Of a stretch of DNA of 64,000 bases, positions 9,567 through 19,587 are shown one piece after another. Numbering within the stretch: the first letter of the stretch is position 1; each line of letters starts with the position of its first letter. The notes beneath the pieces were generated by a model. That model had not been told where the DNA came from. It worked only from the letters and a program-made list of their open reading frames with translations, and did not search any database. Origin of the DNA: Schizochytrium sp. CCTCC M209059 (Eukaryota; Sar; Bigyra; Thraustochytrida; Thraustochytriidae); NCBI GenBank assembly GCA_000818945.1, contig KN805394.1, positions 152,548 through 216,547 of the forward strand, given 5' to 3'. A program made the translations under genes and the position numbers.

Positions 9567-11383
9567 ATGTCTGAAGCCTCGGCTGACATGGAGCTTCTCA
9601 AGGGCTTGAATGCCAAGACGTACAAGGCTCAGGCCGTCTGGTTTCTCAACGCCCACTGGAAGACCGGACCCGCCTTCGAGGACAACCCCGACCAGGCTGA
9701 AAAAATCTGGACCTTTTGCCGCAAATGCGAGGAACTTGATCCCCGCGGCGCCGAAGGCAATGAGCTCGATGAGTTCAAGGCTCACATCCTCCTCGAGCAG
9801 CTCATTGGGGCCGTCACTGTCACCGACATGCGCAATGCTCTGCGCGATGTTGACGTCGACTTTAACAAGATGGTCTCGCTCACCGAGTTTCTCGTCTACC
9901 ACTACAAGGTCAAGTGGGAGGAGCTCGTCCATGCCCCGCAAGGCAGCGACGAGGACCAGGCCAAGCTTGTCGAGGCGCAGCAAGCTGTAGAAGAGTCGCA
10001 GCGTGCGCAAGAGGAATCGACGGAGCAGCTGCGCATCGCACGCGAGAACGAGGAGGCTTCTCGGCAAGCCGCCAAGGAAGCTGCTGTCGCGGCTGACAAG
10101 GCTCGCGACGCCGAGGCCGAGGCCAAGGCTCACGAAGAGTCGGCCAAGGCCAGCGAGGCTGCCGCCAAGGCCAGTGAGGAGACTGCCATTGAGCAAGAGA
10201 CGCAGGCCAAGGCAAGTGAGGCCGCAGCTCTCGAAGCCGAGGCCGTGGCCGTCAAGGAGGAGACGGAGGCCAAGGATGCCGAGGCCAAGGCCGTCGCATC
10301 TGAAGACCTTGCCGTGGAAGCCGAGTCCAAGGCCAAGAATGCCGAGGCCGAGGCCGTAGCCGCAGAAAAGAAGGCTGTGGCGGCTGAGGCTGAAGCGACG
10401 ACCGCCGAGCAAGACGCCGTCAAGGAGGAGGCCGACGCCGTTGCCAAGGAAGGTGCTGCCGCCAAAGCCGAAGACGAGCAGCGCGAGGCCGAAGCTGCAG
10501 TGCAATCCGCTGTGGAGGCTATTAAAGCCGAAGAGACTGCTTTCAAGAACCAATGCGACAAGCTGCGGGGCATCAGCGAAGACGAGAGCGCTGGTGCGGT
10601 CAAGCGCGGCACTGCCGCGAACGAGCTCGCGCAGCTTCTTGTAAAGGATCCGATGCCTCTGCAGCGTGCTCGCATTCTCGAGGAAGCTGCACTCCGCAAG
10701 CAGACGAAGCTTACGCAGGCTGCCGCCGAAGCTCGCGACGTTGCTCGTGTCGCTGCCGAGAGTGCCAAGACTCAGCGTGCCAAGGCTGAAGAAGAGACGA
10801 GGAGGAGCGCACCAAGGCTTCGGCAGAGCGCGCTACTGCCGAAGAAGAGAGCGCTAAGGCAACCGCGGAGCGTACCAAGGCAGAAGAGGCTCGTGCTGAA
10901 GCTGCTGCGGATCGCGAATCTGCTGCCAAAGAGCGCGCCGAGGCAGAAGAGGCTCGTGCCGACGCCGAATCGACACGAGCCAAGGCCGAGGAAGACCGCG
11001 CCGCTGCCGAGCAGGCTCGTGAAGCCGCCTCTGCCGCCGCTCGTAAGGCCGAAGCCGAAGCCGAGGAGGCGGCCAAGTCTCGCGCCCAAGCCGAGGAAGA
11101 TCGTGCTGCCTCGGAGGCTGCTGCTCAGGCCGCGGCCGAAGCCCAAACACGTGCCGAGGAGTCTCGCGCAGAGGCGGACGCCAAGGTCCAGGCGTGCATC
11201 GAAGCTTTTGCTGTCGCCGAGGAACGTCTGAAAACGATCAAGCTGACAATGACGGGCGCCGGCAAGGGCAAACTGTGGTGGATGGACCGCGAGCTGACCG
11301 AGGCAAAGAAGTACATGTCGCCCAAGATGCTCGCCAAGCTCGAGGCGGAGCAGGGCTCCCGTACGCCAACTCTCGTGGCCTAA
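9567..11383 (+). CDS. Calcium-regulated actin-bundling-like protein, copy A (full length, frameshifted)
   Basis: The start is the ATG at 9567. Residues 1-125 form a helical N-terminal domain with an EF-hand-like loop (RDVDVDFNKMVSLTEF). Residues 140-300 are an Ala/Glu/Lys coiled coil. A conserved-looking block follows (KLRGISEDES, AVKRGTAANELAQLL, DPMPLQRARILEEAA). The whole resembles amoebal 34-kDa calcium-sensitive F-actin bundlers, which crosslink actin in the cytosol. Near 10795 the frame breaks. Compared with copy B, copy A carries 53 extra bases (18 codons minus one base) and translation moves into an Arg/Pro-rich frame ending at 11231. The original frame resumes downstream and ends at the TAA at 11381-11383 (C terminus WWMDRELTEAKKYMSPKML...). 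With one base restored the product would be about 605 residues. The break could be a pseudogene lesion, a sequencing or assembly error, or recoding. Confidence 0.7.
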
Positions 11384-12358
11384 TTCCTAAAGGAAATAAA
11401 CAATACCGCAGCCGAGCAAGACGCCGTCAAGGAGGAGGCCGACGCCGTTGCCAAGGAAGGTGCTGCCGCCAAAGCCGAAGACGAGCAGCGCGAGGCCGAA
11501 GCTGCAGTGCAATCCGCTGTGGAGGCTATTAAAGCCGAAGAGACTGCTTTCAAGAACCAATGCGACAAGCTGCGGGGCATCAGCGAAGACGAGAGCGCTG
11601 GTGCGGTCAAGCGCGGCACTGCCGCGAACGAGCTCGCGCAGCTTCTTGTAAAGGATCCGATGCCTCTGCAGCGTGCTCGCATTCTCGAGGAAGCTGCACT
11701 CCGCAAGCAGACGAAGCTTACGCAGGCTGCCGCCGAAGCTCGCGACGTTGCTCGTGTCGCTGCCGAGAGTGCCAAGACTCAGCGTGCCAAGGCTGAAGAA
11801 GAGAGCGCCAAGGCAACTGCGGAGCGTACCAAGGCAGAAGAGGCTCGTGCTGAAGCTGCTGCGGATCGCGAATCTGCTGCCAAAGAGCGCGCCGAGGCAG
11901 AAGAGGCTCGTGCCGACGCCGAATCGACACGAGCCAAGGCCGAGGAAGACCGCGCCGCTGCCGAGCAGGCTCGTGAAGCCGCCTCTGCCGCCGCTCGCAA
12001 GGCCGAAGCCGAAGCCGAGGAGGCGGCCAAGTCTCGCGCCCAAGCCGAGGAAGATCGTGCTGCCTCGGAGGCTGCTGCTCAGGCCGCGGCCGAAGCCCAA
12101 ACACGTGCCGAGGAGTCTCGCGCAGAGGCGGACGCCAAGGTCCAGGCGTGCATCGAAGCTTTTGCTGTCGCCGAGGAACGTCTGAAAACGATCAAGCTGA
12201 CAATGACGGGCGCCGGCAAGGGCAAACTGTGGTGGATGGACCGCGAGCTGACCGAGGCAAAGAAGTACATGTCGCCCAAGATGCTCGCCAAGCTCGAGGC
12301 GGAGCAGGGCTCCCGTACGCCAACTCTCGTGGCCTAATTCCTAAAGGAAATAAACAAT
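10404..12358 (+). repeat. Direct tandem duplication of the 3' part of the actin-bundler gene
   Basis: Bases 10404-11404 and 11411-12358 are near-identical copies, each running from the coiled-coil region through the stop codon and the shared 3' end (TAATTCCTAAAGGAAATAAA). The units differ mainly by a 53-base segment present in the first only. The junction is abrupt: the first copy's 3' UTR is followed within a few bases by mid-gene sequence. Confidence 0.9.
11405..12337 (+). pseudogene. Actin-bundler copy B: 5'-truncated 3' fragment with intact frame
   Basis: The open frame begins at the duplication junction without a start codon and runs to the TAA at 12335-12337. It covers the coiled coil and the conserved C terminus (EAIKAEETAF..., ending ...EQGSRTPTLVA) but lacks the N-terminal EF-hand-like domain. 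It has no frameshift: the 53-base segment that breaks copy A is absent, and a GAAGAAGAGA direct repeat flanks the deleted or inserted piece. The first in-frame ATG is deep inside, near 11660. Alone it is probably not expressed as a normal protein. A transcript that runs on from copy A and skips the lesion could however use it as the 3' end (about 587 residues). Confidence 0.75.
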
Positions 12359-12684
12359 CATGCGTTGAAATTGTATCTTTCAGGTTCGGTTTGGGGGGTG
12401 GGGGAGAATACATGTTACAGTTAGATGTGATTGCACGACTTGGGGTAGTGCATTTCTTCCCAGTCAGATGCGACCCGTCTCAAAGCAACAAAGGAGGTCT
12501 ATTATTTGCTCGCGCACCCAAAGGTGGACAAGAGCATGAATTGCACACCCGCGACGCGAACTTTGGATCCTTTTTTCGTGCGCTCGTCCACCTCGTGCAA
12601 ATCGACAAGTCGTGCATTCATTCAAAGACTGCCGCAGCCCACTCTCTTCCGCGCGAACACAGAGATCCAATACGAAGAAGAAAA
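12359..12684. other. Spacer upstream of actin-bundler copy C
   Basis: About 326 bases with no gene. It does not visibly match the region upstream of copy A, so the promoters of the two 5' ends differ. Confidence 0.6.
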
Positions 12685-13338
12685 ATGCCCTCGGCCTCGG
12701 CTGACATGGAGCTTCTCAAGGGCTTGAATGCCAAGACGTACAAGGCTCAGGCCGTCTGGTTTCTCAACGCCCACTGGAAGACCGGACCCGCCTTCGAGGA
12801 CAACCCCGATCAAGCTGAAAAAATCTGGACCTTTTGCCGCAAATGCGAGGAACTTGACCCCCGCGGCGCCGAAGGCAATGAGCTCGATGAGTTCAAGGCT
12901 CACATCCTCCTCGAGCAGCTCATTGGGGCCGTCACTGTCACCGACATGCGCAATGCTCTGCGCGATGTTGACGTCGACTTTAACAAGATGGTCTCGCTCA
13001 CCGAGTTTCTCGTCTACCACTACAAGGTCAAGTGGGAGGAGCTCGTCCATGCCCCGCAAGGCAGCGACGAGGACCAGGCCAAGCTTGTCGAGGCGCAGCA
13101 AGCTGTAGAAGAGTCGCAGCGTGCGCAAGAGGAATCGACGGAGCAGCTGCGCATCGCACGCGAGAACGAGGAGGCTTCTCGGCAAGCCGCCAAGGAAGCT
13201 GCTGTCGCGGCTGACAAGGCTCGCGACGCCGAGGCCGAGGCCAAGGCTCACGAAACTTGTGGCCTAATTTGCTCATTTGATGTCGCCCAAAATGCTCAGG
13301 CGGAGCAAGGCTCCCGTACGCCAACACCTGCGGCCTGA
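12685..13338 (+). CDS. Actin-bundler-like short paralogue, copy C (N-terminal domain with remodelled tail)
   Basis: The product is 217 residues. From about 12695 to 13253 it is nearly base-for-base the same as copy A 9577-10137, covering the EF-hand-like domain and the first part of the coiled coil; the N terminus is MPSASAD in place of MSEASAD. After AEAKAHE it diverges to a short new tail and then meets a degraded version of the family C terminus (AEQGSRTPTPAA, stop TGA). Most of the coiled coil and the conserved ELAQLL...DPMPLQ block are missing, so it may bind calcium or actin without bundling, if it is made at all. The frame is intact. Confidence 0.65.
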   Translation: MPSASADMELLKGLNAKTYKAQAVWFLNAHWKTGPAFEDNPDQAEKIWTFCRKCEELDPRGAEGNELDEFKAHILLEQLIGAVTVTDMRNALRDVDVDFNKMVSLTEFLVYHYKVKWEELVHAPQGSDEDQAKLVEAQQAVEESQRAQEESTEQLRIARENEEASRQAAKEAAVAADKARDAEAEAKAHETCGLICSFDVAQNAQAEQGSRTPTPAA

Positions 13339-13607
13339 ATTGCTCAATTGAAGCACGCACGCCGTGAGCGTATTTCTTCAAAAGAAAACGTGCAACACGT
13401 AGCCTAAAAGTACAGAATAAAGATGACGAGCTCGAAAGAAAAGGTTCTTGATGCGCATACAACGGAAGAAGGACAAAAGGGATGGAAATAGATGTGTATT
13501 TCGTCAACGCTGTAGAACTACAGAAGTCATTGAGAGGGAGACGTGGTATGAGGTGATATGGGTTGTCAAAGTTATCTGTGCTTCGTTTCGCTTGCTTGCT
13601 TGCTTGA

Positions 13608-15188
13608 TTACATTCTGCTCGAACGGCGCATGAGCAGGAAGCCAATAGCGCTGACGCCGGCCACGGCAATGAGCTTCTTGGTTGCCGGACTCATGCCCTC
13701 CTTGGCCAAAAAGTCGAGAATTTTCTCCGCCTGCTCGCCATCGTACTTGTTCGGGTAGCGCATGGAGGGGTCAATCATGGTGGATCGGTGCATGACAGAC
13801 TTTGCGTGGGTCACCTCGTCAAAGCCGTACTTGCCATGGTAGCATCCCATGCCCGAGGATCCAACGCCACCGAAGGGCAGGTACGGGTTGGTGATGTGGT
13901 AGACGCAGTCATTGACACAGACACCGCCCGACTGCGTGTTGGCCACAACCTTTTCGATGACATCCTTGCTCTCGGCAAAGACGTAGAGAGCAAGGGGGTG
14001 TTCACGCGACTGAATAAAGTCAATGGACTCATCGATGGAATCGATGGTGATGATGGGAAGCACAGGGCCAAAGATCTCCTCAGTCATGAGCGGCGAATCG
14101 GTGCTCGGGTTGAGAACAATCGTGGGGGGAATGTACTTGGAGGCACGGTCGGCCTTGTCGGGGCCACCGACGATGATCTCGCCGCCATGCGAGGAGGGGT
14201 CCATGAGGCGCATGATACGGTCGTGATGGCGCTCGTTAATGATGCGACCGAGGGACTCGGACTGGCTCGGGTCCTCGCCGTAAAACTCGACAAGAGTTTC
14301 CTTGAGCACGGGAATGAGCTTCTCGACATAGCCAGGGGTAGTGATAATGTAGTCGGGAGCAATGCAGATCTGGCCAGCGTTGAGAAGCTTGCTGCCGAGA
14401 ATGCGACGCGCCGTAGTTTTCAGCGAGCACGAGGGGTCAATGACGCAGGGGGACTTGCCACCGAGCTCGAGCGTGACAGGTGTCAGGTGCTTGGCTGCGG
14501 CGGTCATGACAATGCGAGCAACAGCGCCGTTGCCGGTATAGATGATGTGATCCCAGCGCAGACGGAGCAGCGCGGTGGTTTCATCGACGGCGCCCTGCAC
14601 GCAGCGCACAAGGTCGGTATCGAGGTACTTGTTGATGAGCATTTCGACAAATTTGGCGGATTCGGGGGCGACTTCGCTGGGTTTGATGACGCAGGCGTTG
14701 CCACCGACGATTGCAGTGGCGAGGCAGAGGATGGAAAGGTTGACGGGAAAGTTCCAGGGCGAGAGAACGAGAACGACGCCCTTGGCCTCGCGGCGGATCT
14801 CACTGAAACCGGGCTGGACCATGAGCGTGTGCCACTGGCGCTCTGGGGCCACCCACGACTCGACGTTGTTGATCATGAAGTCGATCTCGGTCAGGACGGT
14901 GAGGGCTTCGCCAAAGATGGCCTCGTACTTGCAGCGTCCCAGGTCTTCCTTCATGACGCGGCACATTTCATCCTTGTTTTCCGCGATGCAGCGCTTGATC
15001 TGCTTGAGCTGGTTGATGCGCCACGCTGCGGACTTGGCCTTGCCCGAGTTGAAGTTGGCCCTCACTTCGCTCAGCATCTCGCCGTATCCGCGTTCCAGGG
15101 TGTCCAAGTCCGCGTCGGCGTTCTGCTGCGAGGCGGCGGCGCCGAGGCCGCGCTCGTGCGCTACGCCCATTTGACTCTCGCTCGACAT
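13608..15188 (-). CDS. Tail-anchored fatty aldehyde dehydrogenase, ALDH3 family
   Basis: The product is 526 residues. It oxidises aldehydes, probably long-chain fatty aldehydes, to acids with NAD(P)+. The sequence shows the ALDH3 core: SPWNFPVN near 143-150, the general-base region LELGGKSP (E241), and the nucleophile C275 in NAGQICIAPDY; late motifs EEIFGP and PFGGVGSSGMG are present. The last 20 or so residues are a hydrophobic stretch (LIAVAGVSAIGFLL) followed by RRSSRM, a C-terminal tail anchor like that of microsomal FALDH, so an ER or peroxisomal membrane position is likely. GATG repeats lie just upstream of the start. Family call is firm; the substrate is inferred from the tail anchor. 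Confidence 0.93.
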   Translation of the reverse strand: MSSESQMGVAHERGLGAAASQQNADADLDTLERGYGEMLSEVRANFNSGKAKSAAWRINQLKQIKRCIAENKDEMCRVMKEDLGRCKYEAIFGEALTVLTEIDFMINNVESWVAPERQWHTLMVQPGFSEIRREAKGVVLVLSPWNFPVNLSILCLATAIVGGNACVIKPSEVAPESAKFVEMLINKYLDTDLVRCVQGAVDETTALLRLRWDHIIYTGNGAVARIVMTAAAKHLTPVTLELGGKSPCVIDPSCSLKTTARRILGSKLLNAGQICIAPDYIITTPGYVEKLIPVLKETLVEFYGEDPSQSESLGRIINERHHDRIMRLMDPSSHGGEIIVGGPDKADRASKYIPPTIVLNPSTDSPLMTEEIFGPVLPIITIDSIDESIDFIQSREHPLALYVFAESKDVIEKVVANTQSGGVCVNDCVYHITNPYLPFGGVGSSGMGCYHGKYGFDEVTHAKSVMHRSTMIDPSMRYPNKYDGEQAEKILDFLAKEGMSPATKKLIAVAGVSAIGFLLMRRSSRM

Positions 15189-16569
15189 CCTCTTTTTCGT
15201 CGATGGATGGATGGATGGATCAAAGGCCTCACCGCTCCTGCTGCTGCGCTGCGCTGCTCTGCTCTGCTCTGTCTTGCGAGCTCAGCTCGTTAGCGATCTG
15301 CTGCAAGAAGCCTTGCGCTTCTCCCCTTCTTTTCTTCTACTGATCACTCACTCACTCACTGGCCGCGCCCTTCAGCGCCCTGATAAAAACAAAAATATAA
15401 GAAACGAGCAGAGCAACGCAGGGGCGCCCAGGTTCCGTCCCTCCTGCGCGATCTGTCGTTTGCAGGGTGCACGGAGGGAGTCCTTGCGGGCACCTGCCGA
15501 GCGGTCCCGGGGGGCACTCCTCCTCGCGCGGGACCTGAGCTGTTCCTTCGGGGGGCACGCGGGGTACTTCGCTGCGCGGCCGCCGCCGGCTCGGCGCGCA
15601 GACGCGCAGGCTGCCCGGGTCGGCTGGTCGTCAAGGATCCCTTCCTTCCTTCCCTCCCTCCCTCCCTTCCCTCCCTTCCGCTGCCGCTGCGCCGCGCCAC
15701 GCGCTCCGCCCCGATGGCGGCCTGCAGCGGCGCCGAGGCGGGCAACTTGCAGCCAGCTACTTGAAGCCCGGGCGGAACAGACGAACACGCGAGGCCGCAA
15801 GTCGACCTGGCCCGTCCTCCCCTCCTTCCATGCTTCCCGCCATCCGCCCAACTATCTCCTAGCATCTATCCTGCAGTCCCAGTCCGCCATCGAGGCGGCT
15901 TTTGGTCCGATGGAGCGATCGATGGATCGACCGCCAGAGCAGCGCCAGAGCAAGGCGCGAGAGCAAGGCGCGAAAGCAAGCCGCGTCTTCTCCGGCGCGC
16001 GCAGCATAGATAGTATCTTTCTCTGCGGCGCCTCCCTCTCCCTCGGCAGCGACGGACAGGCCGGGAGGAGCGCGCTGCGCTGCGGCGGAGAGACGGCCGC
16101 GCGGGAAGGGCACGGGGACCTGGACCTGCGAGGGGAGGAGGCCCGCCCGCGCCCGGCGCGCCTGCCGCCCGCGGCGCTGCGCCAGCACGCGCCGTGCGCG
16201 CCACGCAGCGCGACGCGACGCGACGAGCCGGAGGAAGGAGCGCGCCGGGACGCGGAAGAAGACACGCCGCGCAAACTGATTGCGGCTGGCAGGCACGGCG
16301 AGCAGGAAGGGAGGGAGGAAGACAAAATAGCCTGATGCCGGCCGACTTATGAGTTGAAAGTGGGGTGTTACTCTTGGAATGCGCCTGTAGCCGCACTTTG
16401 AGTGGATGGGGGGTGAAGCTTGCGATTGTAGCGGCACCAGGGGCCGGCCACACGGACCTTGGTTATTGACCACGACGGAAGTCTCTGTGGTGGTGGCCAA
16501 GATCGATTTTTGGTTTATCTGTAAAGTCAATTGCGTTTCCAGCGAGGTCTAAGAAGCCATTTGCCTGAT
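15189..16569. other. GC-rich spacer, no supported gene
   Basis: About 1.4 kb. It holds the 5' flank of the ALDH gene, with GATG repeats at 15202-15220, and the 3' flank of the transposase-like gene. A CCTT/CCCT pyrimidine tract lies near 15645-15675. A 374-codon plus-strand open frame (15211-16335) is compositionally biased, matches no family and has equally long frames opposite, so I do not call it. Confidence 0.6.
15202..15220. repeat. (GATG)n microsatellite upstream of the ALDH start
   Basis: Four to five GATG units lie 14 bases upstream of the minus-strand ATG at 15188; read in the gene's sense direction they are CATC repeats. Confidence 0.9.
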
Positions 16570-18999
16570 CTACTCGTTCAAGCGAGAAAGCGAGAAAGCG
16601 AATTTGAGTGCCTCGCCGAGCAGGGACTCGTCGTTGTACAGTCTTTCGATGCCCTTCTTGATGATTATTTCGAGGGCGCTGAGTCTTCTAATGGTTTTCT
16701 GACCATACGGGCCCTCTTCAGCGAGTACCAAACTGCTGATATCAGCGTCATCTCGTTCATGCTGAGAATACGTTCGAAGGACGCGATTGTAGTATTCGCA
16801 CAAATTGAGGTGCGGCGAATTTGGGGAAGTTCGTAAAATGGAGATCGAGCCACCATGCTCGACAAGGAAATCACGGAGGGGCGCAAAATTCTCAATCTTC
16901 TCCAACATGCGATTGTCGGCATCTGGCGCGGAAGACCCGGCTGTGTGCTCGGGAGCGTTGTTCATCACCAGGTACACGTTCTTCCCTTTCATGATATCCT
17001 TGTAAGAGCCTATTCGCCACCGACGATCTGCCTCCATGAGACGACCGAAAAGTCCGGAGAGGAAATTGCGAAACTCGACATGGGTGTACGCCGCCTTCAG
17101 AACGGTCCTTCCACATGGTTGGCCTTCTCTCGTTGTGGGAACAGTGACCTTTTTCGGTACGTAGGAATTTCCGTAGATTAGGCCCTCCGTGAAGTGAACT
17201 GCCATCGCGACCTGCGTCCGATACCCAAAATTACTGATTGGGGTAATCGCGACGACGGCTCGGTCCCCTTTCCTGGACCAGCCGTGAGTCCTGTGCATTG
17301 CCAGATAGAAAGACATTTCATCGATGAAGATGAGTAAATTCTGATCCGAATCGACCATTAGGCTTTTCAGCTTCTTCACAAACTTAAGACGCGCCTTCAT
17401 GCAAGCCTCCGAGTTTACCTTGGACTTCTGCGCCGTGGTAATCTTTCGAGTGAAGCACAGAGGGGCAGCTCTGAGGTGGCGCGATATTGTTCCTCGGGAG
17501 ACTCTTGCTCTCTTAAACCATTCCTTTACAGGGGGAGCAAGGTTGAGTAGAGCCTGCAGCCGCTCATTACTCAGTGGATGAAATCCCTCTTGTTCATATC
17601 TTGTCATTTCGAGGACATCGTTTCCGTGTTCAGCTACGTACTCGTTGAGCTTCTTGCGTGCAAGTTCTACGTTCAAGTGTTCCTGCATTTCTCCGAACGA
17701 GAGAGTCGGATTGATGTGAAGAAGGTTGAGGATAATCTCAGTGTGATATTTGTTGTCCCACTTGGTGCTGCTTCCTCCATTACGCTTGCGTGCATCGATA
17801 AGGACAGAGTACGGATCTTCGCCTCTCTCCGCCTTCTTTTTGAAACGTGACACGAGCGAGTCAACAGTGCTTGGGATCATGACTGGTACCTGTATAGCAC
17901 CTGCTGCAAGTGCCTCCTTCCGTCCTCCACGAATAAACGCCTCGATGACAGACGCCTTTTGTTCAGGGGTGAAATGGGAGCGGCGCCGCAGAGGAAATGC
18001 CGTCGAACCATCCTCCTTACCATGATGAACTGTTGTTGGAGTACTTCTATGGCATGTAATGGTTGTAGGCGAAGACAAGAAAGACGCAGAGGATGTCTGC
18101 GTCGCTGAATCTGACGAATGCCTGCTGGATGCTGAAGCCCCTGCGCTGGTTTGACTGCCTGAGCTGGCATTGAAGGTATGGTTTTCGAGATTTTCGTCTG
18201 TGTGAAGATCTAGAGTATCATGATGGCTTAGTTCAGACTCGATCGACATTTCGCTTGCAGATGATTCGCTCTGATTGTCGTCGAATGTCATGTCACCCGT
18301 CATTTCAATCTGCTCGGTCGCTGCCATTGCTTGCCGACCAATACTTTCCATGCGCATCTTGCCAGGCAAAGGAGCATGGCGTCCTGTTTCGCAATGGCTT
18401 ACGCGGCGATTTGAGGGGGGGTGCGCTGCAGCCAAGTTTTCGAGGCGCCGACGACGATCTGCGAGCTCGGTGAGAGGTATCATATGATGGATGCGATGCT
18501 CCTGACGTGGTATCGAGATGGCACCGCTGCGAAGGCTCTGCATTTCCGCGTGGTCGCCAACTGAGACGGTAGTCATTGCAGGCGTTGGATTGCTCTCGCC
18601 AAGTTGCAGGTTTGCAACACTGACGTCGGCCGAGGCAATCGTATCGAGAATATCAGCATTGCCAAGACTGGCTTGAGCGGTTGAGTCATGGCCTCTGTAG
18701 AAGTCAGACTGGGCAACTTCGCTCTCGGAGTTGTTCGCAAACGTCGAAAGGGTGGCCATGGTGGGCGCCCTACCACCTTGGCCATTGCCGCCTGGGATGC
18801 CATCCCTGATCGCGCCAGTCTCCGCAGGCGGCCCTGGCTGCTTTTCAGCCGAGTCGTGTCTCGGCTCGTCCATGGCGAAGCTACAGAGGAGAGCACGAAC
18901 GAGAGCTTGAGCTGCCTCGTGCGCGACCGCACTGCTCACCAACGTACGCGAGCCCCTTGGCCGCCCAAGCGTCCGCTCGAGGATTGTTCGCTTTTTCAC
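16570..18999 (-). CDS. Tc1/mariner-like (IS630-type) DDE transposase-derived protein with altered triad
   Basis: The product is 809 residues from the first ATG, or 767 from the ATG at 18873 (MDEPRHDS...). Roughly the first 340 residues are Ser-rich and disordered. A helix-turn-helix-like region follows (FTPEQKASVIEAFIRGG..., IPSTVDSLVSRFKKK), then a DDE-type core: LLIFIDEMSFY (D560), VYLVMNNAPEHT (N680) and SPHLNLCEYYNRVLR (E735). In active Tc1/mariner enzymes the middle motif is normally DNA-x-x-H with a catalytic Asp; here an Asn codon (AAC) stands in its place, one base from GAC. The frame is otherwise intact over 2.4 kb. I found no convincing terminal inverted repeats. It may be an inactive recent element or a domesticated DNA-binding protein. 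Confidence 0.8.
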   Translation of the reverse strand: MKKRTILERTLGRPRGSRTLVSSAVAHEAAQALVRALLCSFAMDEPRHDSAEKQPGPPAETGAIRDGIPGGNGQGGRAPTMATLSTFANNSESEVAQSDFYRGHDSTAQASLGNADILDTIASADVSVANLQLGESNPTPAMTTVSVGDHAEMQSLRSGAISIPRQEHRIHHMIPLTELADRRRRLENLAAAHPPSNRRVSHCETGRHAPLPGKMRMESIGRQAMAATEQIEMTGDMTFDDNQSESSASEMSIESELSHHDTLDLHTDENLENHTFNASSGSQTSAGASASSRHSSDSATQTSSASFLSSPTTITCHRSTPTTVHHGKEDGSTAFPLRRRSHFTPEQKASVIEAFIRGGRKEALAAGAIQVPVMIPSTVDSLVSRFKKKAERGEDPYSVLIDARKRNGGSSTKWDNKYHTEIILNLLHINPTLSFGEMQEHLNVELARKKLNEYVAEHGNDVLEMTRYEQEGFHPLSNERLQALLNLAPPVKEWFKRARVSRGTISRHLRAAPLCFTRKITTAQKSKVNSEACMKARLKFVKKLKSLMVDSDQNLLIFIDEMSFYLAMHRTHGWSRKGDRAVVAITPISNFGYRTQVAMAVHFTEGLIYGNSYVPKKVTVPTTREGQPCGRTVLKAAYTHVEFRNFLSGLFGRLMEADRRWRIGSYKDIMKGKNVYLVMNNAPEHTAGSSAPDADNRMLEKIENFAPLRDFLVEHGGSISILRTSPNSPHLNLCEYYNRVLRTYSQHERDDADISSLVLAEEGPYGQKTIRRLSALEIIIKKGIERLYNDESLLGEALKFAFSLSRLNE

Positions 19000-19587
19000 C
19001 TATGCTCAAAGATGTTGCCGCTCGGGGACGCCGTGGAAACCCTCTGTTACTTCTAGTTATCCGAGATCGAGGATTATTCGAGGTCGACATTCGAGGATCC
19101 CTCGGAGTCTCAGACCGTCTTTTTCTAAACAAATTGACCACTTCTTTCAAATCCGCTCTCAGCGGTGGTGGATGTAGGCCTAGTAGATGTATTCTTTGGT
19201 TATGGGTAAGGGATCGAAGGATAGGGAGGTGGAATGGGTGACGACGGCCGCAGTGGAGCGAGGAAAGTGAACTTGAAGAAGAGAGCGACGAGGTTTCGAG
19301 TGACGTCATGTTTCGCTTGGTTTGGGGAAGGACGGGGTGTTCGTTTGTTTTTCTGGTCTTGCGCAATCACTGGAAAATGGTCAATGAGATCCAGCGTCGA
19401 CGCACGGTGTCGACAGCGACGACGAGGGGCGAGAGCAAACGTCTTGACGGCCACCGACGCCCAATTTCTTCTCACGCTCTCAAGTCTCTATCTCTTTCTC
19501 TCTTGCTTACAAGCCTGGCGCATCGCACAAAGAAAGAGAGAAAACGACGTGCTCCGCTTAACCCCCATTCCACCGAAAGAGAGAGGC
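19000..19587. other. Spacer between transposase-like gene and VMP1
   Basis: About 590 bases including the 3' end of VMP1. No gene seen. No clear terminal inverted repeat for the transposase-like gene was found here. Confidence 0.6.

Noticed and set aside
13788..15293. 501-codon plus-strand frame antisense to the ALDH gene
   Set aside because: Mirror of a GC3-biased gene; the ALDH motifs fix the coding strand.
15211..16335. 374-codon plus-strand open frame
   Set aside because: It is GC-rich, Arg/Ala/Pro-heavy, matches no family, and equally long frames lie on the opposite strand; it reads as composition, not a gene.
16465..19141. ATTGACCAC present on both sides of the transposase-like gene (16465-16473 and 19133-19141)
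   Set aside because: A nine-base direct repeat, not inverted and not at sharp element ends; chance is likely, so not called a TIR or target-site duplication.
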